Positions 1-8,651 of a stretch of DNA of 64,000 nt are shown here, piece by piece. Position numbers and translations under genes: made by a program. The notes under the pieces are model-generated. The model did no database searches. It was given only the letters and a program-made list of their open reading frames with translations, and was not told where the DNA came from. Within the stretch, counting starts at the first letter, position 1, and every line of letters begins with the position of its first letter. This DNA is from Pandoraea horticolens (GTDB lineage Bacteria; Pseudomonadota; Gammaproteobacteria; Burkholderiales; Burkholderiaceae). The stretch is taken from contig NZ_CABPSM010000009.1 of the NCBI RefSeq assembly GCF_902459555.1, positions 62,001-126,000 on the forward strand. Direction: 5' to 3'.

Positions 1-441
1 ATACTTGAAGTCCTGATCGTTGCCGGCCTCGCCGTCGTGTGTACGCCCTCTGGCGCGGCCCCGACCATGGATAGCCCTGCAGCCGCCCATGCCACGAGGA
101 CGGCCGCGCGCGTGCCTATCGAAACCCGCATCACCAGTCTGCACACGCGGTTACAAATCACTTCGACCCAAGAGTCCCTGTGGCAACCCGTCGCGCAAAT
201 CATGCGCGAGAACGCGAACACGATGCAGACGTTGCTGCGTGCACGCGAGGATGGCGCCAGCCACATGAGCGCCATTGACGACTTGCACGCTTACGCCCAA
301 ATTGCCGAGTCGCATGCCGACGGCATCAGGAAGCTGACGCTCGCGTTCGAGTCTCTGTACAACAGCATGTCCGACGTGCAGAAACGCAATGCCGACCAGA
401 TCTTCCGTAATGAAGGGCATCACATGGGCCGTAAGGGCTGA
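1..441 (+). CDS. Spy/CpxP-like (LTXXQ-type) exported protein, 5' end cut by window edge
   Basis: The reading frame is open from base 1, and the first residues seen form a hydrophobic run ending in an Ala-rich stretch, as in the end of a signal peptide. I therefore treat the gene as truncated by the window rather than starting at the GTG at 37. The mature part is helical, with a segment of the form ETRITSLHTRLQITSTQESLW and then 'NANTMQTLL'. This resembles the Spy/CpxP periplasmic family, in which a short L-T-x-x-Q motif is repeated. Family members are periplasmic chaperones or metal/envelope-stress sensors. It is followed 14 bp later by a second exported protein gene. The family assignment rests on motif resemblance only. 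Confidence 0.5.
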   Translation: MLEVLIVAGLAVVCTPSGAAPTMDSPAAAHATRTAARVPIETRITSLHTRLQITSTQESLWQPVAQIMRENANTMQTLLRAREDGASHMSAIDDLHAYAQIAESHADGIRKLTLAFESLYNSMSDVQKRNADQIFRNEGHHMGRKG

Positions 442-455
442 GAACACCGGAGTCA

Positions 456-794
456 ATGATGAAATCGTCAATTACACGAAGACATGGCACGACGCCCCTC
501 GGGGTGACGCTCGGCCTTGCGCTGGTGATCCTTTGCACGCTTGCACCGTCCGTCGTGCGTGCGGAGCCTGGATATCAGGACAACCGGAACACTTACCAGA
601 CGGATAGACGTGACTTCCGGCACGATCCGCACCGGGAGGGCCACATGTATCGCCACGATCGGGCGCGTTACTACGACGGGTACCGTGACGGCTACGGGTA
701 CCGCGACGGCTACACCTACGGGGCACCGCCCGTGGTGTACGCACCGCAGACATCGCCGGGCATCACCCTTTTCCTGCCGTTCCAGGCGCGATAG
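456..794 (+). CDS. Small exported protein rich in Tyr/Arg/Asp/Gly
   Basis: A 112-residue protein. It has a basic N-terminus, a hydrophobic core (about residues 15-30) and a likely signal peptidase site near 'VVRAEP', so it is probably periplasmic or surface-exposed. The mature region is low-complexity, with repeated D-x-Y-R-D-G-Y units (about residues 65-88) and a short hydrophobic C-terminus. I recognise no named domain. The start is one of two adjacent ATG codons, and the gene lies 14 bp downstream of the Spy-like gene, probably in the same operon. Similar short Tyr/Arg-rich exported proteins are common in Burkholderiaceae; their role is unknown to me. Confidence 0.6.
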   Translation: MMKSSITRRHGTTPLGVTLGLALVILCTLAPSVVRAEPGYQDNRNTYQTDRRDFRHDPHREGHMYRHDRARYYDGYRDGYGYRDGYTYGAPPVVYAPQTSPGITLFLPFQAR

Positions 795-896
795 CCCGTG
801 CCTGACCTGACGCGCCAAATCCGGCCGCTATGCCTATGCCGCCCCCGACGTTGGTACGCCGGCACCGTGGGGCGCCGAGTGCGGGTTGCCCGTACA

Positions 897-2633
897 TCAC
901 GAAGCACCTGCGTCAGGCGCGTTTTCAGGGGCACTTACGATGCGCGGAAGCGATTCGGCGTCGCCCAGCGCCGCATCGACGATGGATTGAGCTTCGCCCA
1001 GCAGTTGCTGCAGGTGGTGGTCTCCCTGAAAGCTCTCGCCGTATATCTTGTAAATCGGTTCGGTTCCTGACGGACGAGCCGCGAACCAGCCATGGTCGGT
1101 AACGACCTTCAAGCCGCCTATCGGCGCGTCGTTACCGGGCGCCTGCGTCAAAATCGCGTTGATCGGCTCTCCGGCGAGCCGCTTCGAGCGCACCTTATCT
1201 GCCGTCAATGCGGCGAGCACAGCCTGTTGTGCAGCGGTTGCACTTGCCTCACGACGTGCCTCGACCGGCGAGCCCAGGGCATGCGACAACGTCTGGTACA
1301 ACGCGCCGGGGTCTCGCCCGGTGCGCGCCATCATCTCGCCTGCCAACAGTGCGGGTATGAGACCGTCTTTGTCGGTTGTCCAGACCGAGCCGTCGCGCCG
1401 CGCGAAGCCAGTGCCTGCGCTTTCTTCTCCGGCTACCGCCAATGAGCCGTCGAGTAGTCCGGCGGCAAACCATTTGAATCCGACGGGAACTTCATACACA
1501 CGTCTCCCGAGTTTTGACGCGAGACGATCGATCAACTGGCTGCCGACGACCGTCTTGCCAATGGCCGCATCGGACCGCCATTCGGGACGGTGTTCGAACA
1601 AATACTCGACGACCACGGCGAAATAATGATTAGGTGGAAGCAGGCCAGCCTCTGGCGTGACGATGCCGTGGCGATCATGGTCGGTGTCGCAGGCAAATGC
1701 GATGTCGAAGGCATTCTTTTGCGCGATAAGCCCCCGCATGGCGAAAGCCGACGAGGGGTCCATGCGGATGCGACCGTCCCAATCGGCGGTCATGAAACCG
1801 AACGTCGGATCCACGGTCGTACGGGTTACCGTCAGATTCAGTCGATACCGCTCGGCAATGGCCGGCCAGTAATGCACACCGGCTCCCCCCAGGGGGTCGA
1901 CCCCCAAGTGAATGCCCGAGTCGCGCAACAAGTCCATGTCGATGACGTTGTGCAGGTCGTCGACATAGGTATTCAGGAAGTCATAGGGGTGCGTCGTGGC
2001 CGCGCGCATCGCCTCCTCGACGCTCATGCGCGGCATCGACCGCAAGCCGCTGCGCAGCAGTTCGTTGGCTTGCGTTTCAATCCAGGTGGTCACTGCGGAG
2101 TCTGCGGGTCCACCATGCGGCGGGTTGTACTTGATGCCGCCGTTATCGGGCGGATTATGTGACGGCGTGATGACGATGCCGTCTGCGAACCCCGCCGACC
2201 GCCTGCGGTTGTAGGTGACGATGGCGTGAGACACCGCTGGTGTGGGCGTGTATTCGCCGCCCTCGGAAATCATCACGTCGATGCCGTTGCCTGCGAATAC
2301 CTTCATGACGGTCGCGAAGGCTGGCTCCGACAAGGCGTGAGTATCGATGCCGACGAATGTCGGACCACTGATGCCATGCCGTTGACGGTAACGGCAGATG
2401 GCCTGACTGATGGCCAGGACGTGCGCCTCGTTGAATGTCGTGAGGAACGACGAACCGCGATGGCCCGAGGTACCGAACGCAACGCGCTGTGCTGCAACGT
2501 CGGGATCAGGGACATTGCAGTAGTACGCTGTGACCAGCCGCGAGACATTGACCCACTTGTCCGGCGATAAGGCTTGTCCGGCGTACGGACTGACCGGCGG
2601 GGCCCCCGGTGCGGGCGCTTGGGATTCGGTCAT
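897..2633 (-). CDS. pgm: Phosphoglucomutase (alpha-D-glucose phosphate-specific)
   Basis: This enzyme interconverts glucose 1-phosphate and glucose 6-phosphate in the cytoplasm, linking glycogen or sugar-nucleotide metabolism to glycolysis and the pentose phosphate pathway. The 578-residue protein carries the hallmark sites in order: catalytic serine loop TPSHNP (about residue 155), metal-binding loop DTDHDRHG (about 315), sugar-binding loop GEESAG (about 395) and phosphate-binding RPSGTEPIYKIY near the C-terminus. It is slightly longer than the E. coli enzyme because of a Pro/Ala-rich N-terminus and a C-terminal tail. Its ATG overlaps the stop of tkt (ATGA), which implies translational coupling in a gnd-tkt-pgm operon. 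Confidence 0.94.
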   Translation of the reverse strand: MTESQAPAPGAPPVSPYAGQALSPDKWVNVSRLVTAYYCNVPDPDVAAQRVAFGTSGHRGSSFLTTFNEAHVLAISQAICRYRQRHGISGPTFVGIDTHALSEPAFATVMKVFAGNGIDVMISEGGEYTPTPAVSHAIVTYNRRRSAGFADGIVITPSHNPPDNGGIKYNPPHGGPADSAVTTWIETQANELLRSGLRSMPRMSVEEAMRAATTHPYDFLNTYVDDLHNVIDMDLLRDSGIHLGVDPLGGAGVHYWPAIAERYRLNLTVTRTTVDPTFGFMTADWDGRIRMDPSSAFAMRGLIAQKNAFDIAFACDTDHDRHGIVTPEAGLLPPNHYFAVVVEYLFEHRPEWRSDAAIGKTVVGSQLIDRLASKLGRRVYEVPVGFKWFAAGLLDGSLAVAGEESAGTGFARRDGSVWTTDKDGLIPALLAGEMMARTGRDPGALYQTLSHALGSPVEARREASATAAQQAVLAALTADKVRSKRLAGEPINAILTQAPGNDAPIGGLKVVTDHGWFAARPSGTEPIYKIYGESFQGDHHLQQLLGEAQSIVDAALGDAESLPRIVSAPENAPDAGAS

Positions 2634-4738
2634 GACGTTTCCCCCCGGTGTTTGCTGCCGTGACGCATGAGTTGCGCCTTGGCTGTCGTGACGATATGCG
2701 CCACATCGAAACCGAAATGACGGGCCAGCGTCTCGCGCGGGGCAGACATGCCAAACGTGTGCAATCCGAGAATCGCCCCCTCATGCCCGGCATAGCGCTC
2801 CCAGCCGAAGGTCGACGCTTCTTCGACGGCAACGCGTGCGACGACCGAGGGGGGCAGGATATGGTCTCGGTAGGCCAACGACTGGCTCTCGAATATCTCC
2901 CATGACGGCAAGCTGACGACGCGCGCCAGAATGCCTTCGCGCTTCAACTCGTCATACGCGGCGGCGCACAGCGCAACTTCGCTGCCGGTGGCGAGCAACA
3001 AGACGTCCGGGGTATCGTCTTCGACATTCATTTCCTCGCAGGCATCGATCAGGACGTAGGCGCCCCGCGCAACGCCTGCGGCGTTGCCGTAACGGTTCCG
3101 GTCGAGCACGGCTACCGCCTGACGTGTCAGCACGAGGCAGACCGGCCCCCGCTTGAGCGCCATGATGACGCGCCAGGCCTCAACCACCTCACCGGCGTCG
3201 GCCGGACGCAGTACCGTCATGCCCGGCATGGCGCGTAGCGAGGCAAGTTGTTCGACGGGCTGATGCGTCGGTCCGTCTTCTCCCAGGCTGATCGAGTCAT
3301 GCGTCCATATCGTAATCAACGGCAATTCCATCATCGCGCTCAAACGCAGCGCCGCCCGGCAATAGTCGGTGAAGATCAGGAAACTGGCAACGAACGGTCT
3401 CAGCGATGACAGACTCATGCCGCTCGCGATTGCACACATGGCATGTTCGCGCACGCCGAAATGTAAATTCCTGCCGCGATAGTCGCCCCCCGACTGCGGG
3501 TCGCGGCTCTGAAAGTCGCCCGCGAGATCGAACGTGAGACGAGTGAGCGTCGATGGCGCCAGATCGGCCGCGCCCCCCACCAACCAGGGCACCCGCGCGG
3601 CAATGGCATTGAGCACTTGCCCCGATGCAGCCCGGGTGGAAAGACCTGCCGCCGTTGGTGTGAATTCGGGCAGTCCCGTGTCCCATCCGGCGGGTAGCTC
3701 GCGCGCTTGCATCTGCTCCAGCGCCTCGGCCAGGTCGGGATACTGGGCCCGATAGTCCGCAAAGCGCTCCAGCCACCGGGTATGGGCATCGCGTCCCCGG
3801 CGGCCGAAGCCGTCGCGCCAATGGGCCTTGACGCCTTCGGGCACGTCGAACTGCCGGTCGGGATCGCTGCCGAAAAATTCCTTGGCCAGGCGGACTTCGT
3901 TCACGCCAAGCGGCTCGCCGTGCGCCTCTCGTGTATCTTGCCGATGGGGAGCACCGTAACCGATATGGCTTTGCACGATGATGAGGGTGGGGGTGTGTCT
4001 GGTATCGAGAAATCCTTGATAGGCCCGGGTCAACTGCGCGAGGTCGTTGGCATCGCTTACCCGTTCGACATGCCAGCCGTAAGAGGCAAAACGCGCACCG
4101 ACGTCCTCCGTGAATGCCAGGTCGGTGGACCCTTCGATGGTGATGTGGTTGTCGTCATAGATCCAACACAGATTGGCCAGCTTCAGATGACCGGCCAGCG
4201 ACGCCGCCTCCGCTCCCACCCCCTCCATCAGGTCGCCATCGCTGCAAAGCGCGTAGACGTTGTACTGAAACAGCGGGAATCCCGGTCTGTCGTAGGTTGC
4301 GCTCAGCCATTGTCCCGCGACAGCCATGCCGACGCTCGTGGCAAGCCCTTGCCCGAGCGGCCCGGTCGTGGTCTCCACACCGGTCGTCCATCCGTACTCG
4401 GGATGCCCGGTGCATCGGCTTCCGGCTTGGCGAAACGACTTCAGATCGTCGATGGTTACGGCTAGCTCGCCGGTAGTGTCATCACTTCTGACGCCGCAAA
4501 CGTGCAGCAGGCTGTACAGCAACGCACAGGCATGCCCGTTGGACAGAACAAAACGATCCCGTCCGGCCCAGTGTGGGTGCTCGGGGTCGTATCTCAGGAA
4601 CCGCTGCCACAGACAATAGGCCGTTGGCGCCGCATCCATCGGCGTGCCGGGATGCCCGGATTGCGCCTTTTGCACCGCGTCGATCGACAAGGTGCGCAGG
4701 GTGTTGATGCACAACTGATCAAGATCATCTGACTGCAT
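2630..4738 (-). CDS. tkt: Transketolase
   Basis: Thiamine-diphosphate enzyme that moves two-carbon ketol units between pentose-, heptulose- and triose-phosphates. The 702-residue length is normal. Visible family features are the N-terminal AxxGHPGTPM substrate motif, the ThDP motif GDGxxxEG-like segment 'CSDGDLMEGVGAEAASLAGH', and the pyrimidine-domain segment with 'GVREHAMCAIASGM'. I chose the ATG at 4738 because a GGAG lies 9 bases upstream; an in-frame GTG-like extension to 4804 would add 22 residues with no ribosome site. It lies 79 bp after gnd, and its stop overlaps the pgm start, so the three form one minus-strand operon. Confidence 0.92.
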   Translation of the reverse strand: MQSDDLDQLCINTLRTLSIDAVQKAQSGHPGTPMDAAPTAYCLWQRFLRYDPEHPHWAGRDRFVLSNGHACALLYSLLHVCGVRSDDTTGELAVTIDDLKSFRQAGSRCTGHPEYGWTTGVETTTGPLGQGLATSVGMAVAGQWLSATYDRPGFPLFQYNVYALCSDGDLMEGVGAEAASLAGHLKLANLCWIYDDNHITIEGSTDLAFTEDVGARFASYGWHVERVSDANDLAQLTRAYQGFLDTRHTPTLIIVQSHIGYGAPHRQDTREAHGEPLGVNEVRLAKEFFGSDPDRQFDVPEGVKAHWRDGFGRRGRDAHTRWLERFADYRAQYPDLAEALEQMQARELPAGWDTGLPEFTPTAAGLSTRAASGQVLNAIAARVPWLVGGAADLAPSTLTRLTFDLAGDFQSRDPQSGGDYRGRNLHFGVREHAMCAIASGMSLSSLRPFVASFLIFTDYCRAALRLSAMMELPLITIWTHDSISLGEDGPTHQPVEQLASLRAMPGMTVLRPADAGEVVEAWRVIMALKRGPVCLVLTRQAVAVLDRNRYGNAAGVARGAYVLIDACEEMNVEDDTPDVLLLATGSEVALCAAAYDELKREGILARVVSLPSWEIFESQSLAYRDHILPPSVVARVAVEEASTFGWERYAGHEGAILGLHTFGMSAPRETLARHFGFDVAHIVTTAKAQLMRHGSKHRGETS

Positions 4739-4817
4739 GTTTGATAACTCCATCGATGTGAGCGACAGTTCGCCGCTATGCCGGTTGACGCACGAACACG
4801 GCATTACCCTGCGGCGC

Positions 4818-5870
4818 TCACGCGTCGCGAGGCGTCACCGGCACCGCAAGGTCTACGTGGCCGCCAAACGCATAGCGCATGGCCGACAAAAGCTGATCCG
4901 CGAAGACGGATTGTCCTCGGGAGCTGAAACGCGCATAGAGTGCCGCGCTCAGCACTGGCGCAGGTACGGCTTCGTCGATCGCTGCCTCGATCGACCAACG
5001 ACCTTCTCCGGAATCTGAAACGTGACCGGCGAACTGTGCCAGCGTAGGATCTGTGCGCAATACTTCCGCCACTTTGCCGAGGAGCCACGAATCGATCACG
5101 CTTCCATGTCGCCAGACCTCGGCGATATCGGCCAGATTGAACGTGTACTGGTAGTACTCGGGATGATGTAATGGGGTGACTTCGGCGTCGGCTGCGCCTT
5201 GCTGTGCGCCGATATTCGCGCATTTGAGAATGTTCAGGCCTTCCGAATAGGCGGCCATCATGCCGTACTCGATGCCGTTGTGGATCATCTTCACGAAATG
5301 GCCGGCCCCGGAAAGCCCGCAATAGAGATACCCGGACGCTGCCGTGGGGGCGTCGAGACCCATCGTGCGGCCGATACCGTCGGGTTTTGGCTTTGCTACA
5401 CCGTCTGTGGTGGAAGCCAATGCGGTAAAGAGCGGTGTGAGGTACACCACGACATCCTCTTCGCCGCCGATCATCAGACAGTAGCCGCGCGCCAGACCGG
5501 CGATCCCCCCGCTGGTGCCGACGTCGATGAAATGAACGCCTCTGGCACCCAGTTCGACACTGCGTCGCATATCGTCCCGGTAGTAGGAGTTGCCGCCGTC
5601 GATGACGATATCGCCGGGCGCCAGCCGGGGCCCGAGGTCGGCGAGCGCCGCTTCGACTGCGGCTGCGGGCACCATTAGCCACAGGATTCTGGGGCCCTCC
5701 AGAAGCGACATCATCTGGTCGAGCGAAGCGGCCCCCGTCGCGCCTTCCTGCTGCAGCGCAGCGATCGCCGACGGATGAACATCGTGGACGACACACTGGT
5801 GACCGTGGCGCATCAGGCGGCGCACCAGATCGGCCCCCATGCGTCCTAATCCAATCATGCCGAGTTGCAT
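4818..5870 (-). CDS. gnd: 6-phosphogluconate dehydrogenase, decarboxylating
   Basis: Oxidatively decarboxylates 6-phosphogluconate to ribulose 5-phosphate, making NAD(P)H. The 350-residue protein starts with the Rossmann motif GMIGLGRMGADLV and contains the substrate-binding stretch 'DVGTSGGIAG' and the catalytic segment 'GHFVKMIHNGIEYGMM'. It is shorter than the 468-residue E. coli Gnd and fits the short GndA/YqeC-type class, many of which prefer NAD. Start: ATG at 5870 preceded by GGAG at 6-7 bases; a longer in-frame extension has no signal. First gene of the gnd-tkt-pgm operon. No FNR-type palindrome was seen in the 286 bp upstream. Confidence 0.92.
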   Translation of the reverse strand: MQLGMIGLGRMGADLVRRLMRHGHQCVVHDVHPSAIAALQQEGATGAASLDQMMSLLEGPRILWLMVPAAAVEAALADLGPRLAPGDIVIDGGNSYYRDDMRRSVELGARGVHFIDVGTSGGIAGLARGYCLMIGGEEDVVVYLTPLFTALASTTDGVAKPKPDGIGRTMGLDAPTAASGYLYCGLSGAGHFVKMIHNGIEYGMMAAYSEGLNILKCANIGAQQGAADAEVTPLHHPEYYQYTFNLADIAEVWRHGSVIDSWLLGKVAEVLRTDPTLAQFAGHVSDSGEGRWSIEAAIDEAVPAPVLSAALYARFSSRGQSVFADQLLSAMRYAFGGHVDLAVPVTPRDA

Positions 5871-6156
5871 GGTTTGCTCCCTAGGAGTGTGAGTGAGGGT
5901 GATGTGGAACGCGGCACATCGCCCTCTCGACACTAGGGGCGTTCGCCGGGTAGTTCTGTCCACTACCGAACACAAAATGGTCGCTGCGATATGCGATATG
6001 CGACACGCGGTTGCGGCGCAAGTCCGGTGCTTCTGACACCGAACGACGTTTGTTCACTGTCCACGTACGGCACCGAACCGACATGTCCTCGTCTACCGGC
6101 TAAGTTGCGGGTGAGGGTGGAGAAATCCCCCCTCTCACCGACGTGGGGAGCAAATC

Positions 6157-6315
6157 ATGTCTTTAGGAATTGTGGTGATGATTGTCTTGGCGCTTCTGTT
6201 GGTAGGAGCGTTTCCGGCCTGGTCGTATAACTCGGGTTGGGGATATGCGCCGAGTGGCGCGGTGGGGCTGATGCTCGCCGTTCTGATTGTTCTGCTCTTG
6301 ATGGGGCGACTATGA
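6157..6315 (+). CDS. DUF3309 family small membrane protein
   Basis: A 52-residue hydrophobic protein beginning MSLGIVVMIVLALLLVGAFP, followed by 'WSYNSGWGYAPSGAVGLML' and a second hydrophobic run. This is the layout of DUF3309 proteins: two short membrane segments around a W-x-Y-x-x-G-W-G-Y-x-P-S-G loop. A strong GGGGAG ribosome site precedes the ATG. The short leader just upstream (about 6110-6138) can fold into a G+C-rich hairpin. DUF3309 genes commonly sit beside CsbD-like stress genes, as here. The molecular function is unknown. Confidence 0.82.
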   Translation: MSLGIVVMIVLALLLVGAFPAWSYNSGWGYAPSGAVGLMLAVLIVLLLMGRL

Positions 6316-6390
6316 GGCGCTCGACCCAAGGCATGCTCGACGCCGTCAATCGGCGCGCAGGGCAGGTCGCCACGAAGGTGAGCGACACGC

Positions 6391-6417
6391 GAGCCCCGGA
6401 CAAGGGGCTCAATTTTT
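6391..6417 (+). terminator. Rho-independent terminator between DUF3309 and CsbD genes
   Basis: GAGCCCC, a 6-base loop, GGGGCTC, then AATTTTT. This is a perfect 7-bp G+C stem followed by a T run on the plus strand, 75 bp after the DUF3309 stop. It suggests that the following CsbD gene either has its own promoter or is expressed by read-through. Confidence 0.75.
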
Positions 6418-6441
6418 CATCCACCGAGAACGTCAAACATC

Positions 6442-6612
6442 ATGAACAAAGATCAAGTGAAAGGCCGGGTCAAGGAAGCCGCAGGCAAAATCAAAGAGGT
6501 CACCGGTAAAGTGGTAGGCAACAAGCAGATGGAAGTCGACGGCAAGATCGAGAAGCACGCCGGCAAAGTCCAGTCAGTCGTGGGCGACGCGCGCCGCGAT
6601 CTGAAGAAGTGA
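6442..6612 (+). CDS. CsbD family stress-response protein
   Basis: A 56-residue, highly charged Lys/Gly/Val-rich protein beginning MNKDQVKGRVKEAAGKIKEV, containing the CsbD signature (K-G-x-x-K-E-x-x-G-K-x-K-E-x-x-G) and then 'GKIEKHAGKVQ'. CsbD-like proteins are small, often intrinsically disordered and among the most abundant general-stress proteins in proteobacteria; the mechanism is not established. The gene lies in the plus-strand gap between the gnd operon and tal, next to the DUF3309 gene. Confidence 0.9.
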   Translation: MNKDQVKGRVKEAAGKIKEVTGKVVGNKQMEVDGKIEKHAGKVQSVVGDARRDLKK

Positions 6613-6628
6613 AAATTGTGGATAACCT

Positions 6629-6646
6629 GCCCCCGTCACAGGGGGC
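6629..6646. terminator. Possible hairpin between csbD and tal
   Basis: GCCCCC, a 6-base loop, then GGGGGC, lying between the converging csbD and tal genes. There is no T run on either strand, so it would be a weak or Rho-assisted bidirectional terminator at best. Confidence 0.35.
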
Positions 6647-6665
6647 TCACTGGCCGTGCCCGTAT

Positions 6666-7772
6666 TCAGGAGGTGCTTCCTTCGGCCGGAGCCAGGTGCC
6701 GTTCGGGCATGCGTTTTCCGGCAATGACCTGCATGAGTTCGGCCCAGGCCTGACGAAACGCCTCGACACCCTCGCGCTGCAGGCGTGCGGCCAGCGCGGT
6801 TACGTCAATGCCGGCATGAGTAAAATCGGCAAGCACCGGGTCGGCGTTACCGCCATCCTCGCGCATGACACTGATCAACTCGCCTCCCGCGGCAAAGGCC
6901 AGCAACGTCGCCTCCGGCACGGTGTCGATGGTATCTGGTGCGGCAAGGGCTTCTACGTAATAGCCGGGCGAGATTTCCCGGCTCTTCGCGCCGGTACTGG
7001 CCCACAACAGACGTTGAGGGCTCGCACCGGCGTCGGCCAATTCCCGCCACATCGGATGCGACATGCGATCACGGTAGGCACCGTAGGTTTGTTTTGCGAT
7101 GGCAACACCGAGGCGATTGCGTAACCCGAATGGCACCTCGCCAGTGACGGCGGTGTCCCAACGGCTGACGAAGAGCGACGCCACAGAGGCGACGCGCAAG
7201 TCAAGCCCGGCGTCGCGCCGGCGCGCCAGACCTCGCCAGTAGGCGTTTGCAGCCTCGACGTATTGCTCGCGAGAGAAAAGGAGCGTGACGTTGACCGGCA
7301 CACCGGCAAAGATCGCTTCCTCGATTGCGATCAAGCCGGCTGCCGTTCCGGGAATCTTGATGAAGAGATTGGGACAACGCGCGCTTGCATGAAGGCTTTT
7401 GGCCGCCGCCACTGTCCCGACGGCATCCTCGGTAAGCCATGGCGATACTTCGAGCGAGACCCATCCATCAACGCCTTGGGTGCGCTGATGCACCGGCAGG
7501 AACAGTTCGGCAGCCTCCGTCAGATCCTTGATCGCCAGTGAGAAGAATAGTGCTTCGTCCGTCAGAGGCGGATCGGCGGATTTGGCAATATCGATATCGT
7601 ATGCCGCCGTATCGCGGATCGCCTTGAGATAAATACTTGGATTCGACGTCAAACCTGTGACGTTGTATTCGTCCCGATAGCGGGCCAATGTCCCGTCACC
7701 AAGCAAGTCTCGTGTGATGTTGTCGAGCCAGAGACTCTGACCGAGTGCCTGTAATTTCAGAGTGGCTTTCAT
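6666..7772 (-). CDS. tal: Transaldolase
   Basis: Moves a dihydroxyacetone unit between sedoheptulose 7-phosphate and glyceraldehyde 3-phosphate through a Schiff-base lysine. The 368-residue protein contains 'YNVTGLTSNPSIYLKAI' near the N-terminus and the active-site segment 'NLFIKIPGT', with the lysine in the K-I-P context. The length and the N-terminal 'LWLDNITRDLL' fit the longer class found in actinobacteria and some proteobacteria rather than E. coli TalB. It is monocistronic on the minus strand and completes, with gnd and tkt, most of the pentose phosphate pathway within 7 kb. Confidence 0.93.
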   Translation of the reverse strand: MKATLKLQALGQSLWLDNITRDLLGDGTLARYRDEYNVTGLTSNPSIYLKAIRDTAAYDIDIAKSADPPLTDEALFFSLAIKDLTEAAELFLPVHQRTQGVDGWVSLEVSPWLTEDAVGTVAAAKSLHASARCPNLFIKIPGTAAGLIAIEEAIFAGVPVNVTLLFSREQYVEAANAYWRGLARRRDAGLDLRVASVASLFVSRWDTAVTGEVPFGLRNRLGVAIAKQTYGAYRDRMSHPMWRELADAGASPQRLLWASTGAKSREISPGYYVEALAAPDTIDTVPEATLLAFAAGGELISVMREDGGNADPVLADFTHAGIDVTALAARLQREGVEAFRQAWAELMQVIAGKRMPERHLAPAEGSTS

Positions 7773-8147
7773 GAAACCTCGCCGAGTGAGTTTTCGGAGA
7801 TGGCTATTGATCTCCCAAGGGGCCGATTACGTATTCGGCGCTGTGCTCTGCGACCGATTCGCCATTGCATGTCGACTCGACGTGCTTTCCGCCACCGATC
7901 TCACGTTACATGGAGCACCAACGCCGATGCGGTACGTCAGCGTACCAATCCGGTCGGCGCTTTCATGCCTGGATGGCCCGCCGCGTCGCGGCACCGGGAC
8001 GGTCCTGCCGTGGCCGCGATGCCTGTAATTTCTTTGCCGGCCTGTGCGATACCGGACCGACGCGCCGTCTCGCCGGCGAGCAGAGTGTTGTCGAAGGTTG
8101 GGTCGAGCAACGGGCACGCACGCCCACTTGAGTCTATGGAGAGGCTT
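7773..8147. other. Intergenic region upstream of tal and the 58-residue gene
   Basis: A 375-bp divergent gap. I see no convincing gene, repeat or palindrome; the overlapping open frames on both strands lack ribosome sites and family resemblance. It presumably carries promoters for tal (minus) and the small gene at 8148 (plus). Confidence 0.5.
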
Positions 8148-8324
8148 ATGACACCTAGTCAGGTCAGAGATCGAATCAGAGAGTTGGAACAGAAGTTCTC
8201 GCGCCTCAAGAACGAGTTCCGTCAAGTCGCGAGTGGACGAAAACGCGCTCCCCGAAAATGGGGGGAGGCAGCGGCGTCAGTCGAAGCAGGCGAAATCAGG
8301 GAGGATCTGACCGGGGACCGTTAG
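8148..8324 (+). CDS. Small charged helical protein, function unknown
   Basis: A 58-residue protein beginning MTPSQVRDRIRELEQKFSRL. The N-terminal two-thirds is predicted to be an amphipathic helix or coiled coil, followed by a basic segment and an acidic tail. The ATG at 8148 follows GGAGAGG at good distance, which supports a real gene; the longer frame upstream has no start signal. I recognise no family. It heads a run of small plus-strand genes (lipoprotein, exported protein). Confidence 0.55.
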   Translation: MTPSQVRDRIRELEQKFSRLKNEFRQVASGRKRAPRKWGEAAASVEAGEIREDLTGDR

Positions 8325-8421
8325 GAAAAGTCAGGCGACTGACGATTCACGTTGGCGAATGTACGCAAAGCGTGTATATCGACGGCCCCGGCGCTAACGT
8401 CGAATCCGGAGGAGAGAAGTC

Positions 8422-8601
8422 ATGAAAGCTGTTCGAAAATTGATGTTGATGCTTGTGGTCGCCTCGCTAGGCGGCTGCTGGTGGGGGCCTGGCCCCGGTG
8501 ACGATCACGGAGGGTATGGCCATGACCGTTACGACCATGGGGGTTTCGGCCATGACCGTTACGATCGCGATGGCGGCCCGGGGCCGGGGCGAGATCGGTA
8601 A
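8422..8601 (+). CDS. Small putative lipoprotein with His/Asp/Gly/Tyr repeats
   Basis: A 59-residue protein preceded by an excellent GGAGGAG site. The N-terminus is a lipoprotein signal with lipobox L-G-G-C (Cys about residue 19). The mature part is a low-complexity stretch with two copies of a G-H-D-R-Y-D unit and a Gly/Pro/Arg tail. It was probably missed by length-filtered gene callers. His/Asp-rich repeats could bind metal, but that is speculation. Confidence 0.65.
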   Translation: MKAVRKLMLMLVVASLGGCWWGPGPGDDHGGYGHDRYDHGGFGHDRYDRDGGPGPGRDR

Positions 8602-8651
8602 GTGAAGGGCAAATGCCACTCACGTGAGTGATCGTGAGCAAGGAGGCAAAC

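Noticed and set aside
6312-6509. Plus-strand frame overlapping the DUF3309 stop (ATGA) and running into csbD
   Set aside because: It contains the intrinsic terminator and overlaps csbD out of frame; the residues look random.
7800-8324. 174-residue frame covering the region upstream of the 58-residue gene
   Set aside because: Only the last 58 codons have a ribosome site and plausible protein character; the first part is compositionally random and overlaps noise on the other strand.
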